Part shown: positions 52,417 to 60,763 of the stretch, piece by piece
Layout of the letters: each line of letters begins with the position of its first letter
How positions within the stretch are numbered: position 1 is the first letter of the stretch
NCBI RefSeq assembly: GCF_900129365.1
Contig: NZ_FQVM01000003.1
Coordinates: 1 to 64,000 of the forward strand
DNA from: Clostridium fallax
GTDB lineage: Bacteria > Bacillota > Clostridia > Clostridiales > Clostridiaceae
Direction: 5' to 3'
Length of the DNA: 64,000 nt
Program-made: the position numbers and the translations under genes
Notes under the pieces: generated by a model
The model's input: the letters and a program-made list of their open reading frames with translations, nothing else
Databases searched by the model: none
What the model was told of the DNA's origin: nothing

Positions 52417-54483
52417 ATGGCTAGAAAATATCCTTTAGAAAAGTTCCGTAACTTTGGAATAATGGCTCATATAGATGCTGGTAAAACAACAACTACAGAG
52501 CGTATATTATTCTATACTGGTAAAAGTCATAAAATAGGTGAAGTTCATGAAGGTGCAGCTACAATGGACTGGATGGTTCAAGAGCAAGAAAGAGGTATAA
52601 CAATTACTTCTGCTGCAACAACTTGTTTCTGGAAAAACTATGAGTTAAATATAATAGATACTCCAGGACACGTAGACTTCACTGTTGAGGTTGAAAGATC
52701 ACTAAGAGTTCTTGATGGAGCAGTTACTGTATTAGATGCAAAGAGTGGTGTTGAACCACAAACTGAAACTGTTTGGAGACAGGCAGACAAATATGGTGTT
52801 CCAAGAATGATTTATGTAAATAAAATGGATGCAACAGGTGCTGATTTCTTCAGATGTATAAACACTGTAAGAGAAAGATTAAAAGCTAATGCAGTTCCAA
52901 TCCAAATTCCAATAGGTCAAGAAGATCAATTCGTTGGTTTAGTTGACTTAATGAGAAATGTAGCAATAGTTCACAAGAATGACTTAGGTACTGAAATAGA
53001 AGAAACTGAAGTACCAGCAGAATTAAAAGATCAAGCTGAAGAATACAGAGGCATGATGATAGAAGCTATTGCTGAAACTGATGAAGAATTAATGATGAAA
53101 TACTTAGAAGGTGAAGAAATAACTCTAGAAGAGTTAAAAGTTGCTTTAAGAAAAGCTACTATAGCTAACCAAATAGTACCATGTATCTGTGGTTCTTCAT
53201 ACAAGAATAAGGGTGTTCAAGAAATGATTGATGGTGTTGTTGATTACTTACCATCACCATTAGATATTCCACCTGTAAAAGGAACTACTTTAGAAGGTGA
53301 AGAAACTTCAAGAGAAGCAGCTGATGATGTGCCAATGGCAGCTTTAGCATTTAAGATTGCTACTGACCCATTCGTTGGTAAATTAGCATTCACAAGAGTT
53401 TACTCAGGAGTTATGAACAGTGGATCATACGTTCTAAACTCAACAAAGGGTAAGAAAGAAAGAATCGGAAGACTTGTTAAAATGCATGCTAACACTAGAG
53501 AAGAAGTTCAAGAGTTAGAAGCAGGTGAATTAGGAGCAATAATCGGACTAAAGAACACTACAACTGGTGATACTTTATGTTCAGAAGATTGCCCAATAGT
53601 ACTTGAATCAATGGAATTCCCAGAACCAGTTATATCTGTTGCTATAGAGCCAAAGACAAAAGCTGGTCAAGAAAAAATGGGCTTAGCTTTAGCTAAATTA
53701 GCTGAAGAAGATCCAACATTCAAGACTTATACAGACCAAGAAACAGGTCAAACAATAATCGCTGGTATGGGTGAGCTTCACCTAGAAATCATTGTAGATA
53801 GATTACAAAGAGAATTCAAAGTTGAGTGTAACGTAGGTGCTCCACAAGTTGCTTACAAAGAAACAATTAGAGAAGCTGTTAAAGCTGAAGCTAAGTATGC
53901 TAAGCAATCAGGTGGTAAAGGACAATACGGTCACTGTGTTATCGAAATGGAACCAACAGAAGGAGAATATGTATTCGAAAACGCAATTGTTGGAGGAGCT
54001 ATTCCAAGAGAGTACATTCCAGCTATCGATAACGGAATTCAAGAAGCTTCACAAAGCGGTATAATTGCTGGATATCCAACAATTAACTTCAAAGTTAAGT
54101 TAGTTCATGGATCATACCATGAAGTTGACTCATCAGAAATGGCATTTAAGATTGCTGGATCTATGGCATTTAAAAATGCAATGGCTAAAGCAAAACCAGT
54201 TCTACTTGAGCCATCAATGAAGGTTGAAGTTACAGTTCCTGAAGAGTATATGGGTGACGTTATGGGAGACATAAACTCAAGAAGAGGAAGAATTGAAGGA
54301 ATGGAAGCAGTTAACGGAGCTCAAGTTATTAGAGCATTCGTTCCATTATCAGAAATGTTTGGATATGCTACTACATTAAGATCAAGAACTCAAGGTAGAG
54401 GAACTTACTCAATGGTATTTGATCACTATGAAGAAGTACCAAAGAGCATACAAGAGCAAGTAGCAGGAAACAGAAATAAATAA
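52417..54483 (+). CDS. fusA: Elongation factor G
   Basis: A 688-aa translocase GTPase. G1 is AHIDAGKTTTTER, switch RGITITSAATT, G3 DTPGHVDF, G4 NKMD. Domains II-V follow, ending in the LSEMFGYATTLRSRTQGRGT segment (quoted to RGT). AGAGGAGG is 8 nt before the ATG. It is standard between rpsG and tuf. Confidence 0.98.
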   Translation: MARKYPLEKFRNFGIMAHIDAGKTTTTERILFYTGKSHKIGEVHEGAATMDWMVQEQERGITITSAATTCFWKNYELNIIDTPGHVDFTVEVERSLRVLDGAVTVLDAKSGVEPQTETVWRQADKYGVPRMIYVNKMDATGADFFRCINTVRERLKANAVPIQIPIGQEDQFVGLVDLMRNVAIVHKNDLGTEIEETEVPAELKDQAEEYRGMMIEAIAETDEELMMKYLEGEEITLEELKVALRKATIANQIVPCICGSSYKNKGVQEMIDGVVDYLPSPLDIPPVKGTTLEGEETSREAADDVPMAALAFKIATDPFVGKLAFTRVYSGVMNSGSYVLNSTKGKKERIGRLVKMHANTREEVQELEAGELGAIIGLKNTTTGDTLCSEDCPIVLESMEFPEPVISVAIEPKTKAGQEKMGLALAKLAEEDPTFKTYTDQETGQTIIAGMGELHLEIIVDRLQREFKVECNVGAPQVAYKETIREAVKAEAKYAKQSGGKGQYGHCVIEMEPTEGEYVFENAIVGGAIPREYIPAIDNGIQEASQSGIIAGYPTINFKVKLVHGSYHEVDSSEMAFKIAGSMAFKNAMAKAKPVLLEPSMKVEVTVPEEYMGDVMGDINSRRGRIEGMEAVNGAQVIRAFVPLSEMFGYATTLRSRTQGRGTYSMVFDHYEEVPKSIQEQVAGNRNK

Positions 54484-54487
54484 TAAT

Positions 54488-54515
54488 ATTAAAGGAACTT
54501 TAAAGTTCCTTTAAT
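54488..54515. repeat. 28-bp perfect palindrome between fusA and tuf copy 2
   Basis: ATTAAAGGAACTTT joined directly to its reverse complement AAAGTTCCTTTAAT, 4 nt after the fusA stop. No T run. It is probably an mRNA processing or stabilising hairpin that lets tuf be expressed above fusA. Confidence 0.7.
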
Positions 54516-54561
54516 ATAAAGATATAAATTATATTTTCCCAAAAAGAAGGAGGAATTTACA

Positions 54562-55755
54562 ATGTCAAAAGCTAAATTTGAAAGAAGTAAACCACACGTT
54601 AACATTGGAACAATAGGACACGTTGACCACGGTAAAACAACATTAACAGCAGCAATAACAACAGTATTAGCAAACAGAGGATTTGCAGATGCGTTCAAGT
54701 ACGACGAAATAGATAAGGCACCAGAAGAAAAAGAAAGAGGAATCACAATCAATACAGCACACGTTGAGTATGAAACAGAGAACAGACACTATGCTCACGT
54801 AGACTGCCCAGGCCACGCTGACTATGTAAAGAATATGATAACAGGAGCAGCACAAATGGATGGAGCAATCTTAGTTGTATCAGCAGCAGATGGTCCAATG
54901 CCACAAACAAGAGAGCACATACTACTAGCATCAAGAGTTGGAGTTGACTACATCGTAGTATTCTTAAACAAAGCAGATATGGTAGATGACGAAGAGTTAT
55001 TAGAATTAGTTGAAATGGAAGTTAGAGAATTATTAAGCGAATACAACTTCCCAGGAGATGACATTCCAGTAATAAAAGGATCAGCATTAGTAGCATTAGA
55101 AAACCCAACAGATGAAAAATCAATAGCTCCAATATTAGAGTTAATGGAAGCAGTAGATAGCTACATCCCAACACCAGAAAGAGCAACAGATAAGCCATTC
55201 TTAATGCCAGTAGAAGACGTATTTACAATCACTGGTAGAGGAACAGTTGCAACAGGAAGAGTTGAAAGAGGAATTCTTCACGTTGGAGACGAAGTAGAAG
55301 TAGTAGGATTAAGCCCAGATAAGAAGAAGACAGTAGTAACAGGAATAGAAATGTTCAGAAAGTTACTAGATGAAGCACAAGCTGGAGATAATATAGGAGC
55401 TCTATTAAGAGGAATCCAAAGAACAGAAATCGAAAGAGGTCAAGTATTATCAAAACCAGGTTCAGTACACCCACATAGCAAGTTCGTAGGTCAAGTATAC
55501 GTACTTAAGAAAGAAGAAGGTGGAAGACATACACCATTCTTTGATGGATACAGACCACAATTCTATTTCAGAACAACAGACGTAACAGGATCAATCAAGT
55601 TACCAGAAGGAATGGAAATGGTAATGCCTGGAGACCACATCGACATGAACGTTGAATTAATAACTCCAGTAGCAATGGACGAAGGATTAAGATTCGCTAT
55701 AAGAGAAGGCGGAAGAACAGTAGGTTCAGGAGTTGTTACTAAAATAATAGAGTAA
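54562..55755 (+). CDS. tuf: Translation elongation factor Tu, copy 2
   Basis: A 397-aa protein identical to the product of the gene at 34850, with the same GHVDHGKTT, DCPGHADY and NKAD motifs. Sequence identity with copy 1 starts inside the shared AAGGAGGAATTTACA leader and stops one base after the TAA, so the repeat unit is essentially the gene with its ribosome-binding site. It is the last gene of the str operon. Concerted evolution by gene conversion is inferred. Confidence 0.98.
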   Translation: MSKAKFERSKPHVNIGTIGHVDHGKTTLTAAITTVLANRGFADAFKYDEIDKAPEEKERGITINTAHVEYETENRHYAHVDCPGHADYVKNMITGAAQMDGAILVVSAADGPMPQTREHILLASRVGVDYIVVFLNKADMVDDEELLELVEMEVRELLSEYNFPGDDIPVIKGSALVALENPTDEKSIAPILELMEAVDSYIPTPERATDKPFLMPVEDVFTITGRGTVATGRVERGILHVGDEVEVVGLSPDKKKTVVTGIEMFRKLLDEAQAGDNIGALLRGIQRTEIERGQVLSKPGSVHPHSKFVGQVYVLKKEEGGRHTPFFDGYRPQFYFRTTDVTGSIKLPEGMEMVMPGDHIDMNVELITPVAMDEGLRFAIREGGRTVGSGVVTKIIE

Positions 55756-55789
55756 TTTATTACTCACTAAAATATTTTAGAATATCTTA

Positions 55790-55818
55790 TAGACAAATTT
55801 TAAAAAATTAATTATAAT
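55790..55818 (+). promoter_or_regulatory. Near-consensus sigma-A promoter after tuf copy 2
   Basis: TAGACA (55790-55795), exactly 17 bp, TATAAT (55813-55818). The predicted start is near 55825. No ORF follows before the terminator at 55990. Confidence 0.78.
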
Positions 55819-55824
55819 TATTTG

Positions 55825-56034
55825 GTACCGTAGAACTAACGGGAATTTATGCCTAAGTAATTTTTAAAATTATTCTAAGCGCAGTAGAAAAAGTTTTAGA
55901 AATTATAAGGGAATAATTTTAGTATATATACTAAAAGCATAAAGCTAAGCGCGAGGCTTTATGAAGTTCAAAAAAAGGCCTTTATAAAGAAGTAGTATAG
56001 AAAGACGTTTCTATACTACTTTTTTTTATTTTTA
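55825..56034 (+). ncRNA. Candidate free-standing structured RNA, about 210 nt
   Basis: It is bounded by its own promoter and terminator and has no ribosome-binding site followed by an ORF. Hairpins: CCGT/ACGG (55828-55842); TTCTA/TAGAA (55873-55889) with loop AGCGCAG; TTTTAGTATATATACTAAAA (55917-55936); CATAAAGC/GCTTTATG (55938-55963) with a loop containing TAAGCGC. The 8-mer CTAAGCGC occurs twice, in or at two loops (55875-55882 and 55945-55952). TTTATGC (55846-55852) could instead pair with GCATAAA (55937-55943). I do not recognise the family for certain; known clostridial classes such as the raiA-motif RNA or 6S RNA are candidates. GC content is locally higher in the loops than in the flanks. 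Confidence 0.6.
55990..56034 (+). terminator. Strong intrinsic terminator of the candidate RNA
   Basis: A perfect 14-bp stem AAGTAGTATAGAAA / TTTCTATACTACTT, loop GACG, then eight T and more. Confidence 0.95.
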
Positions 56035-56177
56035 AAATTTTGAATATCAATATTAGTATAAGTCAAGAATTTAAATAAATATAATTAATTATTAAAAAAT
56101 GAATTACGAATTAATAGAAATATGAATTGAAGAAGTGTATATAAAAATAAATAAATAAAAATTTTTTTAAAAAACTA

Positions 56178-56206
56178 TTGAAAATTAATATGAAAAAAAT
56201 TATAAT
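56178..56206 (+). promoter_or_regulatory. S10 operon promoter P1
   Basis: TTGAAA (56178-56183), 17 bp, TATAAT (56201-56206). The DNA from 56035 to here is very AT-rich and shows nothing else. Confidence 0.75.
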
Positions 56207-56259
56207 AATCAAAGTGTTATTTAATAGAAAAAAAGTGCGAAATCATATGTAAAAAATAC

Positions 56260-56288
56260 TTGAATTGTAGTTAGATTCATAGTATAAT
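56260..56288 (+). promoter_or_regulatory. S10 operon promoter P2
   Basis: TTGAAT (56260-56265), 17 bp, TATAAT (56283-56288). Tandem with P1, 82 bp apart. Both lead into the structured leader. Confidence 0.78.
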
Positions 56289-56310
56289 GAAGAAGTTGCA
56301 GAGCAAACAG

Positions 56311-56470
56311 CGATGAATCAAGAGGTTGCCGGACTTCCGGGTAATTCTTGATGAGTATGTCAGGATCTAGAATCCGACGACAGGGATTTTGTATTTCTGT
56401 TTCAAAAAGTATGAAACACCTGGAGCAGTTTACAGAAGATCCGCTGTTGTGCGTTAGAAGTAAAGCGTAC
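56311..56470 (+). promoter_or_regulatory. Structured 5' leader of the S10 operon
   Basis: A roughly 200-nt untranslated, locally GC-richer leader before rpsJ. Hairpins: ATCAAGA (56317-56323) / TCTTGAT (56346-56352) enclosing CCGG-ACTT-CCGG; GGAT-CTAGA-ATCC (56363-56375); TGTTTCA (56398-56404) / TGAAACA (56412-56418). An open frame runs through it, but its codons do not look protein-like and the S10 start is later. It is a probable ribosomal-protein autoregulatory leader, with L4 or S10 as possible ligands. Confidence 0.6.
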
Positions 56471-56491
56471 ATGAAAAGGAGGGAAACCATA

Positions 56492-56800
56492 ATGTCAAAA
56501 CAAAAAATAAGAATAAGATTAAAGGCTTTTGATCACGTAATATTAGATCAATCAGCTGAAAAAATCGTTGAGACTGCAAAGTCAACAGGAGCTAAGGTTG
56601 CTGGTCCAGTGCCACTACCAACAGAGAAGGATGTAATAACTATCCTAAGAGCTGTTCATAAGTATAAAGATTCAAGAGAACAGTTCGAAATAAGAACTCA
56701 TAAGAGATTAATAGATATAGTTAATCCATCACCTAAGACAGTTGATGCTTTAATGAGATTAAACTTACCAGCTGGTGTTGATATCGAAATAAAGCTATAA
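56492..56800 (+). CDS. rpsJ: 30S ribosomal protein S10
   Basis: A 102-aa protein, also the NusE antitermination partner of NusG. It opens MSKQKIRIRLKAFDH and has GPVPLPTEKDVITILR and the loop signature. ATG 56492 follows AGGAGGG by 8 nt; in-frame codons back to 56348 lie in the structured leader and are rejected. First gene of the S10 operon. Confidence 0.98.
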   Translation: MSKQKIRIRLKAFDHVILDQSAEKIVETAKSTGAKVAGPVPLPTEKDVITILRAVHKYKDSREQFEIRTHKRLIDIVNPSPKTVDALMRLNLPAGVDIEIKL

Positions 56801-56885
56801 TTACTAAATTAGATTGATGTTTGATTTTGAACTATTATGATTGTAAACACTACAATCCGCTAATAAGTTTAGGAGGTGTAAGCAC

Positions 56886-57515
56886 ATGAAAAAGGCTATA
56901 ATAGGAAAGAAAATTGGAATGACTCAAATATTCGATGCTAACGGAAAGGTTGTTCCTGTAACAGTAGTAGAAGCAGGTCCATGCGTTGTTACTCAAAAGA
57001 AAACTATCGAAAAAGATGGTTATGAAGCAATACAAGTTGGATTTGGAGACATAAGAGAAAAATTAGTTAACAAACCAAAAAAAGGACATTTTGCTAAAGC
57101 TGGAGTTTCATTAAGAAGAACTCTTAAAGAATTCAGATTAGAAGATGTTGCTGCTTACGAAGTAGGTCAAGAAATAAAAGCTGACGTATTTGAAGCAGGA
57201 GAAAAAGTAGATGTATCAGGAGTTTCAAAAGGTAAGGGATTCCAAGGTACAATTAAGAGATGGAATGCAAGCAGAGGACCTATGTCACACGGTTCTAAGT
57301 TCCATAGAGCAGTAGGTTCAATGGGAGCTTCATCAGATCCATCAAGAACTTTCAAAAATAAGAGAATGCCAGGACACATGGGAGCAGTAAATACTACTGT
57401 ATTAAACCTAGAAGTTGTTAAGGTAATGGCAGATAAAAACATTATCTTAATAAAAGGTGGAGTACCAGGTCCTAACAAGGGTATCATCGTAATAAGAGAT
57501 ACAGTTAAGGCTTAA
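56886..57515 (+). CDS. rplC: 50S ribosomal protein L3
   Basis: A 209-aa early assembly protein near the peptidyl-transferase centre. It has IGKKIGMTQIF, SKGKGFQGTIKRW and the long loop SHGSKFHRAVGSMGASSDPS, quoted to DPS. AGGAGGTG precedes ATG. A GATTGTA/TACAATC hairpin lies at 56839-56857 in the rpsJ-rplC spacer. Confidence 0.98.
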   Translation: MKKAIIGKKIGMTQIFDANGKVVPVTVVEAGPCVVTQKKTIEKDGYEAIQVGFGDIREKLVNKPKKGHFAKAGVSLRRTLKEFRLEDVAAYEVGQEIKADVFEAGEKVDVSGVSKGKGFQGTIKRWNASRGPMSHGSKFHRAVGSMGASSDPSRTFKNKRMPGHMGAVNTTVLNLEVVKVMADKNIILIKGGVPGPNKGIIVIRDTVKA

Positions 57516-57539
57516 TTCTGTTAGAAAGGAGGAAGAAGA

Positions 57540-58160
57540 ATGCCTGTAGTAGGATTATTTAACAGAGAAGGACAAAAAGTTGGAGATTGCCAATTAAATG
57601 ATAAAGTGTTCGGAGTTGAAATCAACCAATACGCTATGCACCAAGTAGTTGTTGCATTATTAGCTAACAAAAGACAAGGAACTCAATCAGCTAAGACTAG
57701 ATCAGAGGTTTCAGGTGGTGGAATAAAGCCATGGAGACAAAAAGGAACTGGTAGAGCTAGACAAGGTTCAATAAGAGCTCCACAATGGATACATGGAGGA
57801 GTTGTTTTTGCACCAAAGCCAAGAGAGTATAGAATGTCAATACCAAAGACAATGAGAAGAGTAGCTATGCTTTCAGCTTTAACAAGCAAAGTTGCTGACA
57901 ATAACATGATCGTTTTAGAAAACTTAGAATTAGAAGCACCTAAGACTAAGGAAATAGTTAAAATGTTAAATGCTTTCGAAGCAAAGAAAACATTAATAAT
58001 AACTGCTGAATCAAACGAAAATGTATTTAAATCAGCTAGAAATATAGAGGGAGTAACAGTACTTCCAGTAAACAACATCAACGTTTATGACTTATTAAAG
58101 TATGAGAAGCTAATCATCACTAAAGATGCAGTAGCTAAAGTTGAGGAGGTGTACGCATAA
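57540..58160 (+). CDS. rplD: 50S ribosomal protein L4
   Basis: A 206-aa protein lining the exit tunnel. The extended loop KPWRQKGTGRARQGSIRAPQ is the tunnel constriction. In E. coli it represses the S10 operon by binding its leader; that role here is inference. AGGAGG before ATG. Its stop overlaps rplW by one base. Confidence 0.98.
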   Translation: MPVVGLFNREGQKVGDCQLNDKVFGVEINQYAMHQVVVALLANKRQGTQSAKTRSEVSGGGIKPWRQKGTGRARQGSIRAPQWIHGGVVFAPKPREYRMSIPKTMRRVAMLSALTSKVADNNMIVLENLELEAPKTKEIVKMLNAFEAKKTLIITAESNENVFKSARNIEGVTVLPVNNINVYDLLKYEKLIITKDAVAKVEEVYA

Positions 58161-58456
58161 TGAATCTAACTAGCCATGATATAATTAGAAAGCCTGTTGT
58201 AACTGAGAAAAGTATGGCAGCAATGGCAGAGAAGAAATACACCTTCATAGTTCATAATACAGCTAACAAAGTTCAAATAAAGAAAGCTGTTGAAGAAATT
58301 TTCGACGTTAAAGTTGAAGATGTTAAAACTATGAGAGTTGAAGGAAAAACTAAAAGAGTAGGCGTTCACGTAGGAAAAAGAGCAAGCTATAAGAAAGCTA
58401 TTGTTAAATTAGCTGCTGATAGCAAGAATATAGAATTTTTCGAAGGAATGCAATAA
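58160..58456 (+). CDS. rplW: 50S ribosomal protein L23
   Basis: A 98-aa exit-site protein that docks SRP and trigger factor. It opens with DIIRKPVVTEKSM and has YTFIVHNTANKVQIKKAVEE. TAATG coupling to rplD. A short AGGC/GCCT hairpin follows in the gap to rplB. Confidence 0.98.
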   Translation: MNLTSHDIIRKPVVTEKSMAAMAEKKYTFIVHNTANKVQIKKAVEEIFDVKVEDVKTMRVEGKTKRVGVHVGKRASYKKAIVKLAADSKNIEFFEGMQ

Positions 58457-58509
58457 TATAGCAGGTATAGGCTGAGGCCTGATAAGCGTAAAGAAGGAGG
58501 GAATTTTAG

Positions 58510-59343
58510 ATGGCAGTTAAAAAGTTTAGACCTACTACCCCATCAAGAAGACACATGACTGTTGCTTCATTTGAGGAAATAACTACAAATGAACCAGAAA
58601 GATCACTTCTTGTTTCTTTAAACAAAACTGGCGGTAGAAATGCTCAAGGTAAAATAACTGTTAGACATCACGGTGGTGGTGCTAAAAGAAAATATAGAAT
58701 TATAGATTTCAAGAGAAATAAGGACGGAGTTCCAGCAAAAGTTGCTACTATAGAATATGATCCAAACAGATCAGCATACATTGCATTAGTTGTATATGCT
58801 GATGGTGAAAAGAGATACATAATCGCTCCAGTTGGATTAAAAGTTGGAGATGTTATAGTATCAGGAGCAGAGGCTGATATCAAGCCAGGTAATGCTCTTC
58901 AATTAAAGAATATACCAGTTGGTACTTTTGTACACAATATAGAATTACAAGCTGGTAAAGGTGGCCAAATGGTTAGATCAGCAGGTACTGCTGCTCAATT
59001 AATGGCTAAAGAAGGAAATTATGCTACTTTAAGATTACCTTCAGGTGAAATGAGATACGTTAGAATCGAATGTAGAGCTACAATCGGAACTGTTTCAAAC
59101 TTAACTCATGAAATCATAAAAGTTGGTAAAGCTGGTAGAAAGAGACATATGGGATGGAGACCTACAGTTAGAGGTTCTGTTATGAACCCTTGCGATCACC
59201 CACACGGTGGTGGAGAAGGTAGATCACCAATCGGAAGACCTTCACCAGTTACTCCATGGGGTAAACCAGCTCTTGGATATAAAACTAGAAAGCATAAGAA
59301 GTATTCAGATAGATTTATTATTAAGAGAAGAAACGATAAGTAG
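58510..59343 (+). CDS. rplB: 50S ribosomal protein L2
   Basis: A 277-aa primary binder at the peptidyl-transferase centre. GRNAQGKITVRHHGGGAKR and the C-terminal VMNPCDHPHGGGEGRSPIGR, quoted to IGR, which holds the conserved His, are the hallmarks. GAAGGAGGG precedes ATG. Confidence 0.98.
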   Translation: MAVKKFRPTTPSRRHMTVASFEEITTNEPERSLLVSLNKTGGRNAQGKITVRHHGGGAKRKYRIIDFKRNKDGVPAKVATIEYDPNRSAYIALVVYADGEKRYIIAPVGLKVGDVIVSGAEADIKPGNALQLKNIPVGTFVHNIELQAGKGGQMVRSAGTAAQLMAKEGNYATLRLPSGEMRYVRIECRATIGTVSNLTHEIIKVGKAGRKRHMGWRPTVRGSVMNPCDHPHGGGEGRSPIGRPSPVTPWGKPALGYKTRKHKKYSDRFIIKRRNDK

Positions 59344-59344
59344 T

Positions 59345-59370
59345 ATGAAGAGAATGAAATTTCTCTTCAT
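59345..59370 (+). other. Perfect hairpin in the rplB-rpsS spacer
   Basis: ATGAAGAGAA / TTCTCTTCAT, 10 bp with a 6-nt loop, starting right at the rplB stop. No T run. Probably an mRNA processing or stability element. Confidence 0.55.
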
Positions 59371-59409
59371 CGCTTAGACCATAAAGGTTTATGAAGGGAG
59401 GCAATTCTA

Positions 59410-59691
59410 GTGAGTAGATCAATTAAAAAAGGACCTTTTGTGCATGCAGGTCTTATGAAGAAAATAGAAGAAATGAACGCAGCTGGAGACAAGAAAGTTG
59501 TTAAGACTTGGTCAAGATCATCAACAATTTTCCCAGAAATGATAGGTCATACAATAGCTGTTCATGATGGAAGAAAACACGTTCCTGTATATATAAGCGA
59601 AGATATGGTTGGACACAAACTTGGAGAATTCGCTTTAACTAGAACATATAGAGGACACGTAGATACAGAAAAAACATCAAAGAGAAAGTAA
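59410..59691 (+). CDS. rpsS: 30S ribosomal protein S19
   Basis: A 93-aa 30S head protein. SRSIKKGPFV opens the family, and KTWSRSSTIFPEMIGHTIAV is the core block. GTG start at 59410 after GGGAGG. Confidence 0.98.
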   Translation: MSRSIKKGPFVHAGLMKKIEEMNAAGDKKVVKTWSRSSTIFPEMIGHTIAVHDGRKHVPVYISEDMVGHKLGEFALTRTYRGHVDTEKTSKRK

Positions 59692-59716
59692 TCAGTCTGG
59701 AAAGGAGGAACATAAT

Positions 59717-60052
59717 ATGGAGGCTAAAGCTATAGCTAAATATGTAAGAATGTCTCCTATCAAAGTAGGAGTAGTTCTTGATTTAATAAGAGGAAAAAAT
59801 GTAAATGAAGCTTTCGCTATATTACAATACACTCCAAAGGATGCAGCTGTTGTTATAAACAAAGTATTAAAATCAGCTGTTGCCAATGCGGAAAATAATA
59901 ATAACTTAGATGCTAATGCATTATTTGTTGCTGAAGCTCATGTAGGTCAAGGACCAACATTAAAGAGATTCAGACCACATGCTCAAGGTAGAGCATTCAG
60001 AATAAACAAGAAAACAAGCCACATCACACTTGTAGTTAGAGAAAGAGCTTAA
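59717..60052 (+). CDS. rplV: 50S ribosomal protein L22
   Basis: A 111-aa exit-tunnel protein. It has KYVRMSPIKVGVVLDLIRGK and the beta-hairpin RFRPHAQGRAFRINKKTSHI. AAAGGAGG before ATG 59717. No macrolide-resistance type insertion seen in the hairpin. Confidence 0.98.
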   Translation: MEAKAIAKYVRMSPIKVGVVLDLIRGKNVNEAFAILQYTPKDAAVVINKVLKSAVANAENNNNLDANALFVAEAHVGQGPTLKRFRPHAQGRAFRINKKTSHITLVVRERA

Positions 60053-60071
60053 TTAGAAGGAGGGAAATAGA

Positions 60072-60746
60072 GTGGGCCAAAAAGTAAATCCTCATGGATT
60101 AAGAGTCGGTGTTATCAAAGATTGGAACGCAAAGTGGTATGCTGATAAGAAAAACTTTGCAGATAATCTTGTAGAAGATGTAAAGATCAGAGAATTCGTT
60201 AAAAAAGAACTTTACTCAGCAGGAATCTCAAAGATAGAAATCGAAAGAGCTGCTAAAAGAGTAAAATTAAATATATATACTGCTAAGCCAGGTGTCGTAA
60301 TAGGCAAAGGTGGATCAGGAATAGAAGCTTTAAAGAAGAAGTTAGCTAAAATAATAGCTCAAAAGAATGTAATGATAAATATAGTTGAGGTTAAAAATGC
60401 TGAAGCTGATGCTCAATTAATGGCTGAAAACATAGCTTCTCAATTAGAAAAGAGAATATCATTCAGAAGAGCAATGAAGCAAACAATTCAAAGAGCTATG
60501 AGATCTGGCGTTAAAGGTGTTAAAACTGCATGTGCCGGAAGATTAGGTGGAGCAGAAATCGCTAGAACTGAATTTTATCATGAAGGAACTATTCCACTAC
60601 AAACTTTAAGAGCAGACATAAATTATGGTTTTGCTGAAGCTGATACTACTTATGGTAAGATCGGTGTTAAGGTTTGGGTATACAATGGAGAAGTACTTCC
60701 AACAAAGAAAGTCGAAAAAGTAGAAAAAGAAGAAGCTAACGCGTAG
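60072..60746 (+). CDS. rpsC: 30S ribosomal protein S3
   Basis: A 224-aa mRNA-entry protein with a KH domain (GVVIGKGGSGIEALKKKL) and C-terminal domain (ARTEFYHEGTIPLQTLRADI). GTG start at 60072 after AAGGAGGG. It ends in a short Lys/Glu tail. Confidence 0.98.
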   Translation: MGQKVNPHGLRVGVIKDWNAKWYADKKNFADNLVEDVKIREFVKKELYSAGISKIEIERAAKRVKLNIYTAKPGVVIGKGGSGIEALKKKLAKIIAQKNVMINIVEVKNAEADAQLMAENIASQLEKRISFRRAMKQTIQRAMRSGVKGVKTACAGRLGGAEIARTEFYHEGTIPLQTLRADINYGFAEADTTYGKIGVKVWVYNGEVLPTKKVEKVEKEEANA

Positions 60747-60763
60747 GAAAGGAGGAGTTAACC

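Noticed and set aside
53837..54064. 75-codon plus-strand frame within fusA
   Set aside because: It lies wholly inside fusA in another frame with no start signals.
55825..56034. Riboswitch or leader for rpsJ
   Set aside because: A full terminator and two later promoters separate it from rpsJ, so a free-standing RNA is more likely.
56348..56491. N-terminal extension of S10 to 56348
   Set aside because: S10 proteins start at the MSKQKIRIR position, the SD is at 56477-56483, and the extension lies in a structured leader.
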